Part shown: positions 18,136 through 27,471 of the stretch, piece after piece | How positions within the stretch are numbered: the stretch's first letter is position 1 | How the letters are laid out: each line of letters opens with the position of its first letter | Notes under the pieces: model-generated | Seen by the model: only the letters and a program-made list of their open reading frames with translations | Database searches by the model: none | Told to the model about the DNA's origin: nothing | NCBI GenBank assembly: GCA_039794565.1 | Contig: JAUQVX010000007.1 | Location: 1-59,602 of the forward strand | DNA: 59,602 nucleotides | From: Gloeomargarita sp. SRBZ-1_bins_9 | Lineage (GTDB): Bacteria > Cyanobacteriota > Cyanobacteriia > Gloeomargaritales > Gloeomargaritaceae | Direction: 5' to 3' | Translations under genes and position numbers: made by a program

Positions 18136-19548
18136 CTAGAGCGCCGCCTCCTGCCGATAAAGTTCTTTTACCCGCAGCCTTTTACGGCGCCAGCGCCAGG
18201 CTAACCGACCCGCTTCTACAAACTCCCGCCAGCGCCGCAGCCAAATCCCTACATAACGGGGCTGAAGATGCTTCCCCAGGGGCAAATACTCATTCTCCCA
18301 GGCATCCAACAGCGACAAAAACAAGCGCACATCCAGCCAAGACGCCCCCGGTCCCAACCGCACCCGCAACCGCTTCGACGGCCCCCAGGTAGAAAACATG
18401 CGCTTGTGGCAACAGTCATTGATCACCAGCGCCGGTACAGTAATCGTCAGGGTGGCCTCCACCGGTGCCGTCAAACAGTGCACTTGCCGCTTCCCCAAAT
18501 CCAACAGCCAGTAGTGGTCCCCGTTTTGGGGGATATGAAACACAACCGTCATGCGGGAAAGCCGCGGCAACCCCGGGGGCAGGGCCTTCAACAGGGGCGT
18601 GAAATAGCGCTCAAAGGCGAGATAGTCCGGCTGGGCTTGGGCCTCCTCAGCATATTGCCGTTCCAGGGTAGCTTGGTACTTCTGGGCCAGTGCCTCAATG
18701 TACTCATCAGCCCGTTGGTAGTCAAACTCCCGCACCTGAAACCCCTCCGTTTCCGACCAGGAACTCCCCGGCGGCATCACCACACATTCGGTGGGCAGGC
18801 CCCGCAGCCGCGCCATGCGATTGCAGTACTCCGCCACCGCCACCGGCGAAACCCGAGTCCGGTTAAACGGGCGCGTCTCCCGGTGCAGGAAACAACAATT
18901 GCTGGCAAAGGGAATAGCATAGCGCGCCCCCACACTCAAGCTAAATTCCGTGAATTCTTCAATGTAGTCCTGGGGCGAGCGAAAACTGCCAAAGCGTTCC
19001 TGATAATCCTCAATGCAATAGGGAATGGCCGACGCGCTAGAAAAACTGCGAAACACAAAATCAATCCGGGGAAACCGCTTTTGAATCTGCCGCAACGGCA
19101 ACCCAAACAACTTACAGTCATTGGCATTGAGCAACGTCACCCGCCCGTTGGTGACCACCACCGCCGAATCCACCGTAATGCCAAATTGGAACGACGAAAG
19201 CAAGAAATTCTCCCCCAACCGGACTGTCCCCCCGTGGGGAATCTCCCGAATATTTTTAAACCCCAACGCCTGCAAATCCTCCACCATCCGGCGGCTGTGC
19301 ACCAGGGGTACCAGCATCGGCGTTTCCCGGTCGAAATAGCGCAGCGACGGCCCGTGGAAATGGTCCCAGTGCAAATGGGTGATGTAGATGTAATCCGGCT
19401 GCAGGGACTCAATCAACTCCCGGGGTGGTTCGGGAAAAATCCACCAACTGCGCCAGTAACAGGAACCCCGCAGCCAGGGGTCCACCAGCAGCGAAACCCC
19501 CCCTTCCTCCACCCACAGCCCGGCATGACTCAGGATGGTAAAGCGCAT
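18136..19548 (-). CDS. MBL-fold metallohydrolase with C-terminal SCP2-like region
   Basis: A 470-residue soluble protein. The metallo-beta-lactamase motif HLHWDH (His58, His60, Asp62, His63) lies after YIYIT, and ILSHAG and LLVDPWL near the start are typical of the UlaG/CMP-sialate-hydroxylase-like branch. The catalytic fold covers about 1-280. Residues about 325-420 (MTVVFHIPQNGDHYWLLDLG and following) have the alternating pattern of SCP2-like lipid-binding domains, by weak resemblance. It begins 2 bp after metK and lies upstream of two glycosyltransferases, which suggests a role in modifying a sugar or lipid-linked sugar. Substrate unknown. Confidence 0.75.
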   Translation of the reverse strand: MRFTILSHAGLWVEEGGVSLLVDPWLRGSCYWRSWWIFPEPPRELIESLQPDYIYITHLHWDHFHGPSLRYFDRETPMLVPLVHSRRMVEDLQALGFKNIREIPHGGTVRLGENFLLSSFQFGITVDSAVVVTNGRVTLLNANDCKLFGLPLRQIQKRFPRIDFVFRSFSSASAIPYCIEDYQERFGSFRSPQDYIEEFTEFSLSVGARYAIPFASNCCFLHRETRPFNRTRVSPVAVAEYCNRMARLRGLPTECVVMPPGSSWSETEGFQVREFDYQRADEYIEALAQKYQATLERQYAEEAQAQPDYLAFERYFTPLLKALPPGLPRLSRMTVVFHIPQNGDHYWLLDLGKRQVHCLTAPVEATLTITVPALVINDCCHKRMFSTWGPSKRLRVRLGPGASWLDVRLFLSLLDAWENEYLPLGKHLQPRYVGIWLRRWREFVEAGRLAWRWRRKRLRVKELYRQEAAL

Positions 19549-19550
19549 GG

Positions 19551-20819
19551 CTACAGGCTCACTGACAGGGCCGCCTCCCGCAACTGCTGGCTGAGTTCCG
19601 TGTGCTCCCAGGGCAAATCCAAGTCCATGCGCCCGAAATGCCCGTAGGTCGCCACATCTTGGTAAAAGCGTCCCCCCCGCTCCCGGGGCAAATCCCGCAG
19701 ATGGAACGCCTGGATCAAACCCGCCGGCCGCAGTTCGATGTATTTCTGGATCAGCTCCAACAGCACCGACTCCGGCACCCGCCCCGTTCCAAACGTTTCC
19801 ACCAGGACACTCACCGGCCGCGCCTTGCCAATGGCATAGCTCACCTGCACCTCACACCGCCGCGCCAGTCCCGCCGCCACGATATTTTTGGCCGCAAACC
19901 GACAACCGTAAGCCGCCGACCGGTCCACCTTCGTAGGGTCTTTGCCCGAAAACGCCCCCCCGCCGTGGCGCGCATATCCCCCGTAGGTATCCACAATAAT
20001 CTTGCGACCCGTCAAGCCCGAATCCCCGCAAGGCCCCCCCGTCACAAACCGACCCGTGGGATTAACCAGAAACTTCGTCTGGGCATCCGGGCGCACCGCC
20101 GTATCGGCAAACACCGGCAACACCACCGCCTCCCACAGATCCCTTTTAATGCGGCCCTGCACCGCCTCGTTACTGGTCAAATCCCCAATCGTCGGGTCGT
20201 GTTGGGTGGAAATGAGAATCGTATCAATCCCCACCGGCTGGAAATCCTCATAAATCACCGTCACTTGCGTTTTGCCGTCGGGCCGCAGGTAGGGCAGCTC
20301 CCCTAATTTACGTACCTGAGCCAGCCGACGGGCCAACCGATGGGCCAGGGCAATCGGCAGCGGCATCAACTCCGGCGTCTCATCACAGGCAAACCCGAAC
20401 ATCAACCCCTGGTCCCCTGCTCCCGTTTGGTCTAGGGGGTCCACACTGCCATCCGCCCGCTGTTCCAGCGCCCGGTCCACTCCTTGCGCAATCTCTGGCG
20501 ACTGCACATCCATCAGAACATGCACCCGGCACTGGTCACTGGAAAACCCGTATTCGGGATTGGTGTAGCCGATTTCCGCAATCTTGCGCTTGGCCCACTG
20601 CTCGTAATCCGCCGCCGTTACCGGGGCCTGGGTCTGCAACTCCCCCAGGATAAACAAATCGTTATTTTTCACCACCACCTCTGCCGCCACCCGACTGTAG
20701 GGGTCCCGGGTGAGCAACTCATCCACGATTGTGTCCGAAATCTGGTCACAAATCTTATCCGGATGACCTTCCGTGACAGATTCCGACGTAAACAAATAGC
20801 GGCGTGGCAATGGCGTCAA
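19551..20819 (-). CDS. metK: S-adenosylmethionine synthetase
   Basis: Makes S-adenosylmethionine from methionine and ATP. The 422-residue protein shows [20 protein letters not shown] at the start, then [33 protein letters not shown] and the phosphate-loop-like [19 protein letters not shown]. It ends in a normal C terminus and is full length. The MBL-fold gene follows 2 bp downstream on the same strand. The 57 bp between metK and acyP contain no recognisable SAM riboswitch. Confidence 0.97.
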   Translation of the reverse strand: MTPLPRRYLFTSESVTEGHPDKICDQISDTIVDELLTRDPYSRVAAEVVVKNNDLFILGELQTQAPVTAADYEQWAKRKIAEIGYTNPEYGFSSDQCRVHVLMDVQSPEIAQGVDRALEQRADGSVDPLDQTGAGDQGLMFGFACDETPELMPLPIALAHRLARRLAQVRKLGELPYLRPDGKTQVTVIYEDFQPVGIDTILISTQHDPTIGDLTSNEAVQGRIKRDLWEAVVLPVFADTAVRPDAQTKFLVNPTGRFVTGGPCGDSGLTGRKIIVDTYGGYARHGGGAFSGKDPTKVDRSAAYGCRFAAKNIVAAGLARRCEVQVSYAIGKARPVSVLVETFGTGRVPESVLLELIQKYIELRPAGLIQAFHLRDLPRERGGRFYQDVATYGHFGRMDLDLPWEHTELSQQLREAALSVSL

Positions 20820-20876
20820 CTCCCTAGCTCTGTTTAGTCATCTAGGCTACCAGAGAGACGGCCCAACCGACAATCA

Positions 20877-21143
20877 CTAGCGAACGGTGAATCCGACTGG
20901 CATTGGTCCGGTGTAAGGCTCTACCAATACCGACGTCACCTGGGCAGCCGGTGGTCCCTGATGACACCAGGCGATCATCTTATCCACCGCCTCCGCTGGG
21001 CCAGCAAAGACCGCCTCCACCCGTCCATCGGGGAGATTGCGCACCCAACCGCTTAGGCCCAAGCGCAGAGCCTGTTGCCGGGTCGCCGCCCGATAGCCCA
21101 CCCCCTGCACCCGTCCGGAAATCCACACCTGTACTACCCGCAT
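20877..21143 (-). CDS. acyP: Acylphosphatase
   Basis: Small enzyme of 88 residues that hydrolyses acyl phosphates. It has the family signature VWISGRVQGVGYRAAT near the N terminus with the catalytic Arg, and the partner motif GLSGWVRNLPDGRVEAVFAG with the catalytic Asn. The ATG at 21143 (MRVVQVWISG) is preferred; the longer frame from 21170 would run close to htpG. It is divergent from htpG, with a 51-bp gap. Confidence 0.92.
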   Translation of the reverse strand: MRVVQVWISGRVQGVGYRAATRQQALRLGLSGWVRNLPDGRVEAVFAGPAEAVDKMIAWCHQGPPAAQVTSVLVEPYTGPMPVGFTVR

Positions 21144-21194
21144 GGAACTGCCTAAAATAAAATTGCCCATTGGTTACCCTAGCAGGTTAGGGTC

Positions 21195-23093
21195 ATGTTT
21201 GAGCAAGGCACCATTACCATCCATACCCAGAACATTTTTCCCATCATCAAAAAGTCCCTGTATTCCGATCATGAAGTTTTCTTCCGGGAATTGGTGTCGA
21301 ATGCGGTGGATGCCATTGAAAAACTGAAGATGGTGGCCTATGCCGGTGAGACGGAATTGGGGGACTTTCAACCGGAAATTGTCGTGAGCATTGACAAAGA
21401 CAAGCGCCAATTGAGCATTACCGACAACGGCATTGGCATGACCGCCGAAGAAGTGAAAAAGTACATCAATCAGGTGGCCTTTTCCAGCGCCGAAGAATTT
21501 ATCCAGAAATACCAGGCGGGGGACCGGCCCTTGATTGGCCACTTTGGGCTGGGATTTTATTCCGCCTTCATGGTGGCGCAACAGGTGGAAATTGACACGC
21601 TTTCTTACAAAAAAGATGCCGAGGCGGTGCACTGGACCTGTAGTGGCTCACCGGAGTTTACCCTGCGCTCTGCGGACCGGCAGCAACGGGGGACAACGGT
21701 AACGCTGACCCTGATGGAGGGGGAAGAGGAGTACTTAGAACCCCAGCGCATCCGGGAGCTGGCCCAAAAATACTTTGACTTTATGCCGGTGCCCATCAAG
21801 CTCAACGGGGAAGTACTCAACCGGCAAAAAGCCATTTGGCGTCAATCACCTAGCCAGCTTACTGAAAAGGACTATCTGGAGTTTTATCGCTACCTGTATC
21901 CTGGGCAGGAAGACCCCCTGTTGTGGGTGCATCTCCAGACGGATTACCCCTTTTTACTCAACGGCATTCTTTACTTCCCCAAGTTGCGCCCTGATTTGGA
22001 TGTCACCCGCAGTCAGCTCAAACTCTTTGCCAACCAGGTTTTTGTCAGCGAACATTGCGAAGAGATTTTACCCCGGTTTTTGTTGCCTATGCGGGGGGTG
22101 ATTGACAGTCCTGATATTCCCCTGAATGTCTCCCGCAGTGCCCTGCAACTGGACCGCACTGTGCGCCGCATTGGGGACTTTATTGCCAAAAAAGTTGCCG
22201 ACCGCCTGCGGGAACTCTACGAAAATGACTTTGCCCACTACACCCGCATCTGGCCGGATTTGGGCCTATTTGTTAAATACGGCTGCATCCACGACGAAAA
22301 GTTCAAAAAGCAGGTGCAAGACATTCTGATTTATCGAACGACGGTGTCCTTACCGGCCCCCAACGGCCAAGGGGAGACCACCTTTAACTACACCACATTA
22401 CAGGGCTATCTGGAGCGGGCCAAGGGGCGTCACGAAAACCGGGTGTTCTACGCGACGGATGAGGCGGCCCAGGCGACCTACATTACCCTGCACAAAAATC
22501 AGGGCCTGGAGGTCTTGTTTATGGACAGTTTCATTGACACCCACTTTATTCACTTTTTGGAGCAGGAGTATGCCCAGGTGCGCTTTAGTCGGGTGGATGC
22601 GGACCTAGATGCCAGTTTGATTGATACGAGTAAAGCGACGGAAATTGTTGACCCCAAGACGAACAAGACCCGGGCGCAATTGGTGCAGGAACTGTTCCAG
22701 AAATATCTGAATAAACCCAAGCTGACGATTCGCACTGAATCCCTAACGGGTCAGGCACCGCCGGCGATGGTGTTGCTGCCGGAAACCTTGCGTCGCCTGC
22801 GGGATATGACAGCCTTGTTCCAAGCGCAAAAGGCGGAATTTCCCGAAGAACATACGCTGGTGGTGAATTTAGCGCACCCCCTGGTGGAGAATCTGATTCG
22901 TCTGGCCCAAGGCAATGTGCTGGTGGGGACAAGTGGCCAGGGGTCCCGGGAAGATTTGCTGCGCAACCTGTGTCAACACATTTATGACCTGGCGATGATG
23001 GCGCAAAAGAGCTTTGACCCGGATAGTATGCAGGCGTTTTTGAACCGCGCCAGTGAGGTGTTGACCCAGTTGACTACCCCCGGTACGGTCTGA
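21195..23093 (+). CDS. htpG: Hsp90-family chaperone
   Basis: Cytosolic ATP-dependent chaperone of 632 residues. The GHKL ATPase domain is clear: FFRELVSNAVDAIEKLK, ITDNGIGMT and LIGHFGLGFYSAFMVA. The middle domain includes SRSALQLDRTVRRIG-type conserved sequence, and the C-terminal dimerisation domain is present. In cyanobacteria HtpG also supports tetrapyrrole enzymes and phycobilisome linkers. Its stop shares a base with the next start (TGATG), coupling it to hemW. No CIRCE repeat was seen in the 51-bp upstream gap. Confidence 0.97.
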   Translation: MFEQGTITIHTQNIFPIIKKSLYSDHEVFFRELVSNAVDAIEKLKMVAYAGETELGDFQPEIVVSIDKDKRQLSITDNGIGMTAEEVKKYINQVAFSSAEEFIQKYQAGDRPLIGHFGLGFYSAFMVAQQVEIDTLSYKKDAEAVHWTCSGSPEFTLRSADRQQRGTTVTLTLMEGEEEYLEPQRIRELAQKYFDFMPVPIKLNGEVLNRQKAIWRQSPSQLTEKDYLEFYRYLYPGQEDPLLWVHLQTDYPFLLNGILYFPKLRPDLDVTRSQLKLFANQVFVSEHCEEILPRFLLPMRGVIDSPDIPLNVSRSALQLDRTVRRIGDFIAKKVADRLRELYENDFAHYTRIWPDLGLFVKYGCIHDEKFKKQVQDILIYRTTVSLPAPNGQGETTFNYTTLQGYLERAKGRHENRVFYATDEAAQATYITLHKNQGLEVLFMDSFIDTHFIHFLEQEYAQVRFSRVDADLDASLIDTSKATEIVDPKTNKTRAQLVQELFQKYLNKPKLTIRTESLTGQAPPAMVLLPETLRRLRDMTALFQAQKAEFPEEHTLVVNLAHPLVENLIRLAQGNVLVGTSGQGSREDLLRNLCQHIYDLAMMAQKSFDPDSMQAFLNRASEVLTQLTTPGTV

Positions 23094-24289
23094 TGGCCAC
23101 GGCGGCCTACGTCCACATTCCTTTTTGTCGCCAGCGGTGTTACTACTGCGACTTTCCGGTGGTGGCGGATGCCCGGGCGGATTCCCCTTGGCGTTTGCGC
23201 TATTTGCAGGCCCTGGCTCGGGAAATTCGGCTGACGCCAGTAGTTGGTGGGCCGCTGCAATCGGTGTATTTTGGTGGGGGTACGCCTTCGCTGCTTACAC
23301 CCCAGGAACTGGCGGTGCTTTTGGAGACGTTAGCGCAGCGCTTTGGCCTGGCAAAGGGGGCAGAAATTTCCCTGGAGGCGGACCCGGGAACGCCGGGCAT
23401 CCAGTATTTGCGGGACTATCGGCAACTGGGGGTCAATCGCTTGAGTTTGGGGGTGCAAAGTTTTGTGCCGGCGCTATTGCAGCGCAGTGGTCGCACCCAT
23501 ACGGTGGCGGATATTGCCGTGGCCATTGAGCAGTTACATCGCCTGGATTGGGAGAATTGGAATCTGGATTTGCTCCAAGGGCTGCCGGGACAAACGCTAG
23601 CGGATTGGCAATACAGTTTGACCCAGGCTGTCCAGGCCCGGCCCCGCCACGTGTCCACCTATGACCTCACCCTGGAACCCAAAACCCGTTTCTACCGGGA
23701 TGTCCAGCGGGGCCAGCTAGCCTTGCCACCGGAAGAGCTTACCGTGCAGATGTATGTCATAGCCCATGAATTTTTCACGCGTCATGGCTACGGGCACTAT
23801 GAGATTTCCAACTACGCCCAACCGGGGTACGCCTGTCGGCACAACCTGACCTACTGGCGCAATCAACCCTACTACGGCTTTGGCCTAGGGGCGACCAGCT
23901 ATCTGCAAGGGGTGCGCTTTTCCCGGCCGGCGACCTTGTCGGGCTACCTGCAATGGGTGGAGCGCCAAGCGCAAGCGGGTGGGGTGTACATCCAAGGGCC
24001 GTCTGTTACTCCGGTGGAGGTATGCTTCGAGCGCCTGATGCTGGGACTGCGACTGCACGAAGGGGTGGATTTAATGGAGTTGCTGGCGGACTTACCCCCT
24101 TCTGTCCAGGCTGCCCTTGTCCAGACCTTGCAACGTTACCGAGACCAAGGTTGGGTGGATTGCCAGGGCGACCGCTGGTTTTTGGTCCCGCCCCAGGGGT
24201 TTCTTATGGCGAACACGGTTTTGGTGGAACTGTGGCAGGCGATGGAGCAAGGGCTATCTGCAGCGGCGCCGGCGTCCTCCAGGCGTTGA
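23093..24289 (+). CDS. hemW: Radical SAM heme chaperone HemW
   Basis: A 398-residue radical-SAM protein of the HemN-like group that binds and delivers heme. The cluster motif is CRQRCYYC at about residues 12-19 (CX3CX2C), preceded by [17 protein letters not shown] and the [10 protein letters not shown] block are typical. The missing residues of true coproporphyrinogen dehydrogenase HemN and the short N terminus favour HemW, but the two are often confused in annotation. It is coupled to htpG by a one-base overlap. The last 86 bp overlap the convergent dxr gene. Confidence 0.88.
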   Translation: MATAAYVHIPFCRQRCYYCDFPVVADARADSPWRLRYLQALAREIRLTPVVGGPLQSVYFGGGTPSLLTPQELAVLLETLAQRFGLAKGAEISLEADPGTPGIQYLRDYRQLGVNRLSLGVQSFVPALLQRSGRTHTVADIAVAIEQLHRLDWENWNLDLLQGLPGQTLADWQYSLTQAVQARPRHVSTYDLTLEPKTRFYRDVQRGQLALPPEELTVQMYVIAHEFFTRHGYGHYEISNYAQPGYACRHNLTYWRNQPYYGFGLGATSYLQGVRFSRPATLSGYLQWVERQAQAGGVYIQGPSVTPVEVCFERLMLGLRLHEGVDLMELLADLPPSVQAALVQTLQRYRDQGWVDCQGDRWFLVPPQGFLMANTVLVELWQAMEQGLSAAAPASSRR

Positions 24290-25433
24290 GGACGTAGTTG
24301 CGCGCCCAAGCATCGGCCGCCAGGATGTCGTCGAGGCTGGGGTAGGCTGGGTTCACTGGGGCATAGGCTTCACAGGCGCCGGCAATCAAGCGGGGAATAT
24401 CGGCAAAGGCAATTTTTTCTGCTAGAAAAAGACTCACCGCCTGCTCATTGGCTGCGTTCAAGACCGCCGGCATGGCCCCCCCTGCCCGTCCCGCTGCATA
24501 GGCCAACTGCATACAGGGATATTTCTGGTGGTCCGGCGCCCGAAAGGTCAAACTGCCAATGCTGACCAAATCCAAGGGCTTCCAGGGGGTGGGGAAACGC
24601 TCCGGCCAGGACAGGCTGTAGAGCAAGGGCAACCGCATATCCGGCCAACCCAACTGGGCCAAAACCGACGTGTCCTGCAACTCGATCAACGAATGCACAA
24701 TGCTCTGGGGATGAATAACGATGTCAATGTGGTCATAGTCCAGGCCGAACAGGAAATGGGCCTCGATCACCTCTAACCCCTTATTCATCAAGGTCGCCGA
24801 ATCAATGGTGATTTTGGGTCCCATTCTCCAGTTGGGGTGTTTTAGGGCATCAGCGACGGTCACCTGGGCCATTTTTTCCACAGGCCAATCCCGAAAGGCC
24901 CCTCCCGAAGCGGTCAGGATAATGCGTCGCAGGCCCCCGGGCGGCACCCCCTGCAGACACTGAAAAATCGCCGAGTGCTCCGAATCCGCCGGCAGTAGCT
25001 TGACCCCGTATTCCGCCAACAACGGCAAAATCACCGGCCCCCCGGCAATCAGGGTTTCTTTATTGGCCAGGGCAATGTTTTTCCCCGCCCGAATCGCGGC
25101 AATGGTCGGCAGCAAGCCCGCACAACCCACAATCCCCGTCACCACGATTTCCGCATCCCCATAGGCTGCCACCGCCGCAATGCCCTCGGGACCGGCCAGC
25201 AGTTGGGGTGGGGGTTGCACCTGGGCAATCGCTGCCTGCAGTTGAGGAAGTAAGCAGGCCTCCTGGATGGCGACGATTTCCGGGCGAAACCGCTGAATCT
25301 GTTGAGCCAAGAGGGCGATGTTACGTCCGGCCGTCAACCCCACCACCCGAAACCGGTCAGGGTACTGGGCGACGATGTCCAGCGTCTGGGTGCCGATGGA
25401 GCCGGTTGATCCCAAAACAGTAATCGGTCGCAC
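24204..25433 (-). CDS. dxr: 1-deoxy-D-xylulose 5-phosphate reductoisomerase
   Basis: Second enzyme of the MEP isoprenoid pathway, converting DXP to MEP with NADPH. It feeds carotenoids and the phytyl tail of chlorophyll. The 409-residue protein has the NADPH-binding [13 protein letters not shown] at the start, [10 protein letters not shown], the [11 protein letters not shown] metal-binding region and ASGGAFRD. The C terminus ends in a proline-rich tail of about 20 residues, past the usual family end; this tail is the part that overlaps hemW by 86 bp. It lies 58 bp downstream of the MFS gene and is probably the last gene of the rne-recO-MFS unit. Confidence 0.96.
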   Translation of the reverse strand: MRPITVLGSTGSIGTQTLDIVAQYPDRFRVVGLTAGRNIALLAQQIQRFRPEIVAIQEACLLPQLQAAIAQVQPPPQLLAGPEGIAAVAAYGDAEIVVTGIVGCAGLLPTIAAIRAGKNIALANKETLIAGGPVILPLLAEYGVKLLPADSEHSAIFQCLQGVPPGGLRRIILTASGGAFRDWPVEKMAQVTVADALKHPNWRMGPKITIDSATLMNKGLEVIEAHFLFGLDYDHIDIVIHPQSIVHSLIELQDTSVLAQLGWPDMRLPLLYSLSWPERFPTPWKPLDLVSIGSLTFRAPDHQKYPCMQLAYAAGRAGGAMPAVLNAANEQAVSLFLAEKIAFADIPRLIAGACEAYAPVNPAYPSLDDILAADAWARNYVLNAWRTPAPLQIALAPSPATVPPKPCSP

Positions 25434-25491
25434 GGGCTACCTGTTGCCACTTCCCCTTTCAACCCTACCACCCCCGTTGGCCCCCGACAAG

Positions 25492-26712
25492 CTACCAGAC
25501 CGCCAGCAGGGTCACCAATCCCGCCAATCCCACCAACACCATCGGCAACCCCAGGCGCGCCGCCGCAACTCCCACCACCGCCAGGGGCAAACTCAGGGCA
25601 ATGTTGACCGCATTGTTTTGGAAACCGAAGACCTTGCCGCGCATGGCCTCCGGTGTTTCTGCCTGGAGCAGCGTCTGCAGGGGAATAGCCACCCAGGCCG
25701 CCCCCAGCCCCAGCAAACCGTACCAGATAAAAGCCCAGGTCAAACTGCGGATCGTCAAGGCCAGTCCCAGCAAAGCCGCCCCCATCATCAACCCTCCCCA
25801 CCGATGCCAGCGCCGGACCGCCGGCCAGAGACTCAGCAGCAAGGCCCCCAGCGCCACCCCTGCTCCTGCCGCCGCCAGCAAAAAGCCGAACTGGGACGGT
25901 CGCAGCAGTTGTTCTGCCAGTTGAATCGTCATCACTACCAGGGCCGCAAAAACACTGTACAGGACCACCAAACGCGCCACCGCTTTGCCCAACAGGGGCT
26001 TGGCCCGCAGCAGCGCCCATCCTTCCCGCAAATCCTGCCCCACCTGAGCCAAGGTATGTACCGTTGCTGGCGCCTGCTCCGGCACCCGCAGGGTCAATAG
26101 CAACACCGCTGCGCCCCAGTAGGCACCGGCGACAAACCATTCCCGGCCCTGGGGCAAAACCTGCGCCGCCACGTTTAACAAGGGGTCCCCCAAGGCAAAC
26201 CCCACAATGAGCGACCCCATCATGGTGGTGGTGTACAGGGAGTTGGCCAACAGCAGCTGTTCCTTGGGCACCACCAGGGGGATTGCTGCCTGTTCCGCCG
26301 GCGCAAAAAACTGGGTGAGGGCGGAGACGGCAAACGTTACAGCCAACAGAACCAGCCACTTAACCCAGGGCGACCCCCCCAACCCCAGCACCGGAATCAA
26401 CAGCAGCACCAGCACCCCCCGCAACCCATTGGTGATAAAAAGCACCCGTTGTTTGTGCCAGCGGTCCACCAACACCCCCGCCAGGGACCCGAACAAGACC
26501 GCCGGGATCGTAAAAGCGACCATGATACCGCTGACCAGGGGCGTAATAGTGGCACGGTCATGGAATTGCTGGTCCACCAAGGCGATCATCAACACCAAAT
26601 ACACCTTGTCCCCTAGTTGGGAAAAAACCTGCGCCAGCCACAGCAATAAAAAGTTGTGGTTTGACCAGAGACTTGCCCCATCGGTGTGAGGAGGGGAGGG
26701 CAGCAGATTCAT
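25492..26712 (-). CDS. MFS transporter
   Basis: Major facilitator superfamily carrier of 406 residues with about twelve hydrophobic helices. The loop-2 signature region GSLAGVLVDRWHKQRVL is clear, and the pattern resembles the MFS_3/enterobactin-exporter-like group of drug or siderophore exporters. Substrate cannot be read. The start ATG overlaps the recO stop as ATGA, so it belongs to the rne-recO-MFS-dxr run. Confidence 0.85.
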   Translation of the reverse strand: MNLLPSPPHTDGASLWSNHNFLLLWLAQVFSQLGDKVYLVLMIALVDQQFHDRATITPLVSGIMVAFTIPAVLFGSLAGVLVDRWHKQRVLFITNGLRGVLVLLLIPVLGLGGSPWVKWLVLLAVTFAVSALTQFFAPAEQAAIPLVVPKEQLLLANSLYTTTMMGSLIVGFALGDPLLNVAAQVLPQGREWFVAGAYWGAAVLLLTLRVPEQAPATVHTLAQVGQDLREGWALLRAKPLLGKAVARLVVLYSVFAALVVMTIQLAEQLLRPSQFGFLLAAAGAGVALGALLLSLWPAVRRWHRWGGLMMGAALLGLALTIRSLTWAFIWYGLLGLGAAWVAIPLQTLLQAETPEAMRGKVFGFQNNAVNIALSLPLAVVGVAAARLGLPMVLVGLAGLVTLLAVW

Positions 26713-27470
26713 GAACCGGCTAAAGAGGATGCAGGCGTAATCGTACTATACAGCAGGGAGGCCGACCGAATGGGCCGCTCCAGGTGATATTCTGCATAGC
26801 CCCGCAAAAGCGGTTCGAGACTGCGCCAGGGGGCGGCCGGGGGCCAGGGGGGGTCCGCCAAGGCCTGTAACAACTGCACCTGATCGGGAGAAAGGACCCG
26901 ACAGGGGGGCACCGTCGGCGGCAAGGGCAAACGAACCAATCCCCCCAGGGGAATGCTGAATCCCAGGCGCTGTTGCGGTGATACGGGTCCTCCCGTCCAA
27001 CAACACAACCGCACCTGGGGTTGCCAACCCGCCAGGGTCAGTAATTGCCATAGCCCCTGCACCACTAGCGGCCAAGGGTCCTCGGGGGACAGATGGGCTA
27101 CCTCGGCCAGCAGACGCCCAAAGGTGTCGAAGAGGTCCCCCTGATGGGCATTGACCAGGGCCTGCCCCAGCACCAGTTCGGCGAAGTATTGGGCCACTAC
27201 CCAGCGCGTATAGTCCTGGGCCAAGTGCTGGTGGCTACGTACCAGCGTCGCTTGCACAATCCGGTCCAGCGAGCGGCCTACCCGCAACTCTAGGCGATTC
27301 ACCGTCAGCCGGCCCGTCAAGGCTGCCAGGGGAGAATGGGGTTTGCGGGCACCGGGGGCCACCACCCGTTGCAGTCCCCGCTCTGGGCTGAGGATGGTCA
27401 GTAACCGGTCCGCCTCCCCCAGACTCTGGCACTGTAGGTTGATGGCCGTGACCTGGTAGGTGCGCCCCAT
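26709..27470 (-). CDS. recO: DNA repair protein RecO
   Basis: A 253-residue protein of RecF-pathway recombination that helps load RecA onto SSB-coated DNA. The N-terminal OB-fold has INLQCQSLGEADRLLTILSPERGLQRVVAPGARK, shown here only to its first part, AINLQCQSLGEADR. The helical C-terminal domain follows with VAQYFAELVLG. It lacks an obvious four-cysteine zinc motif. It starts 1 bp after the rne stop and overlaps the MFS start. Confidence 0.9.
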   Translation of the reverse strand: MGRTYQVTAINLQCQSLGEADRLLTILSPERGLQRVVAPGARKPHSPLAALTGRLTVNRLELRVGRSLDRIVQATLVRSHQHLAQDYTRWVVAQYFAELVLGQALVNAHQGDLFDTFGRLLAEVAHLSPEDPWPLVVQGLWQLLTLAGWQPQVRLCCWTGGPVSPQQRLGFSIPLGGLVRLPLPPTVPPCRVLSPDQVQLLQALADPPWPPAAPWRSLEPLLRGYAEYHLERPIRSASLLYSTITPASSLAGS

Positions 27471-27471
27471 G

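Noticed and set aside
18268-19647. 459-codon open frame antisense to the MBL-fold gene
   Set aside because: Arg/Pro/Gln-rich with no domain; the MBL gene on the other strand has clear catalytic motifs.
20820-20876. Possible SAM riboswitch before metK
   Set aside because: Only 57 bp separate metK from acyP, with no recognisable aptamer helices.
25334-26359. 341-codon open frame overlapping the MFS gene
   Set aside because: Gly-rich shadow in another frame of the MFS transporter, which has a normal twelve-helix pattern.
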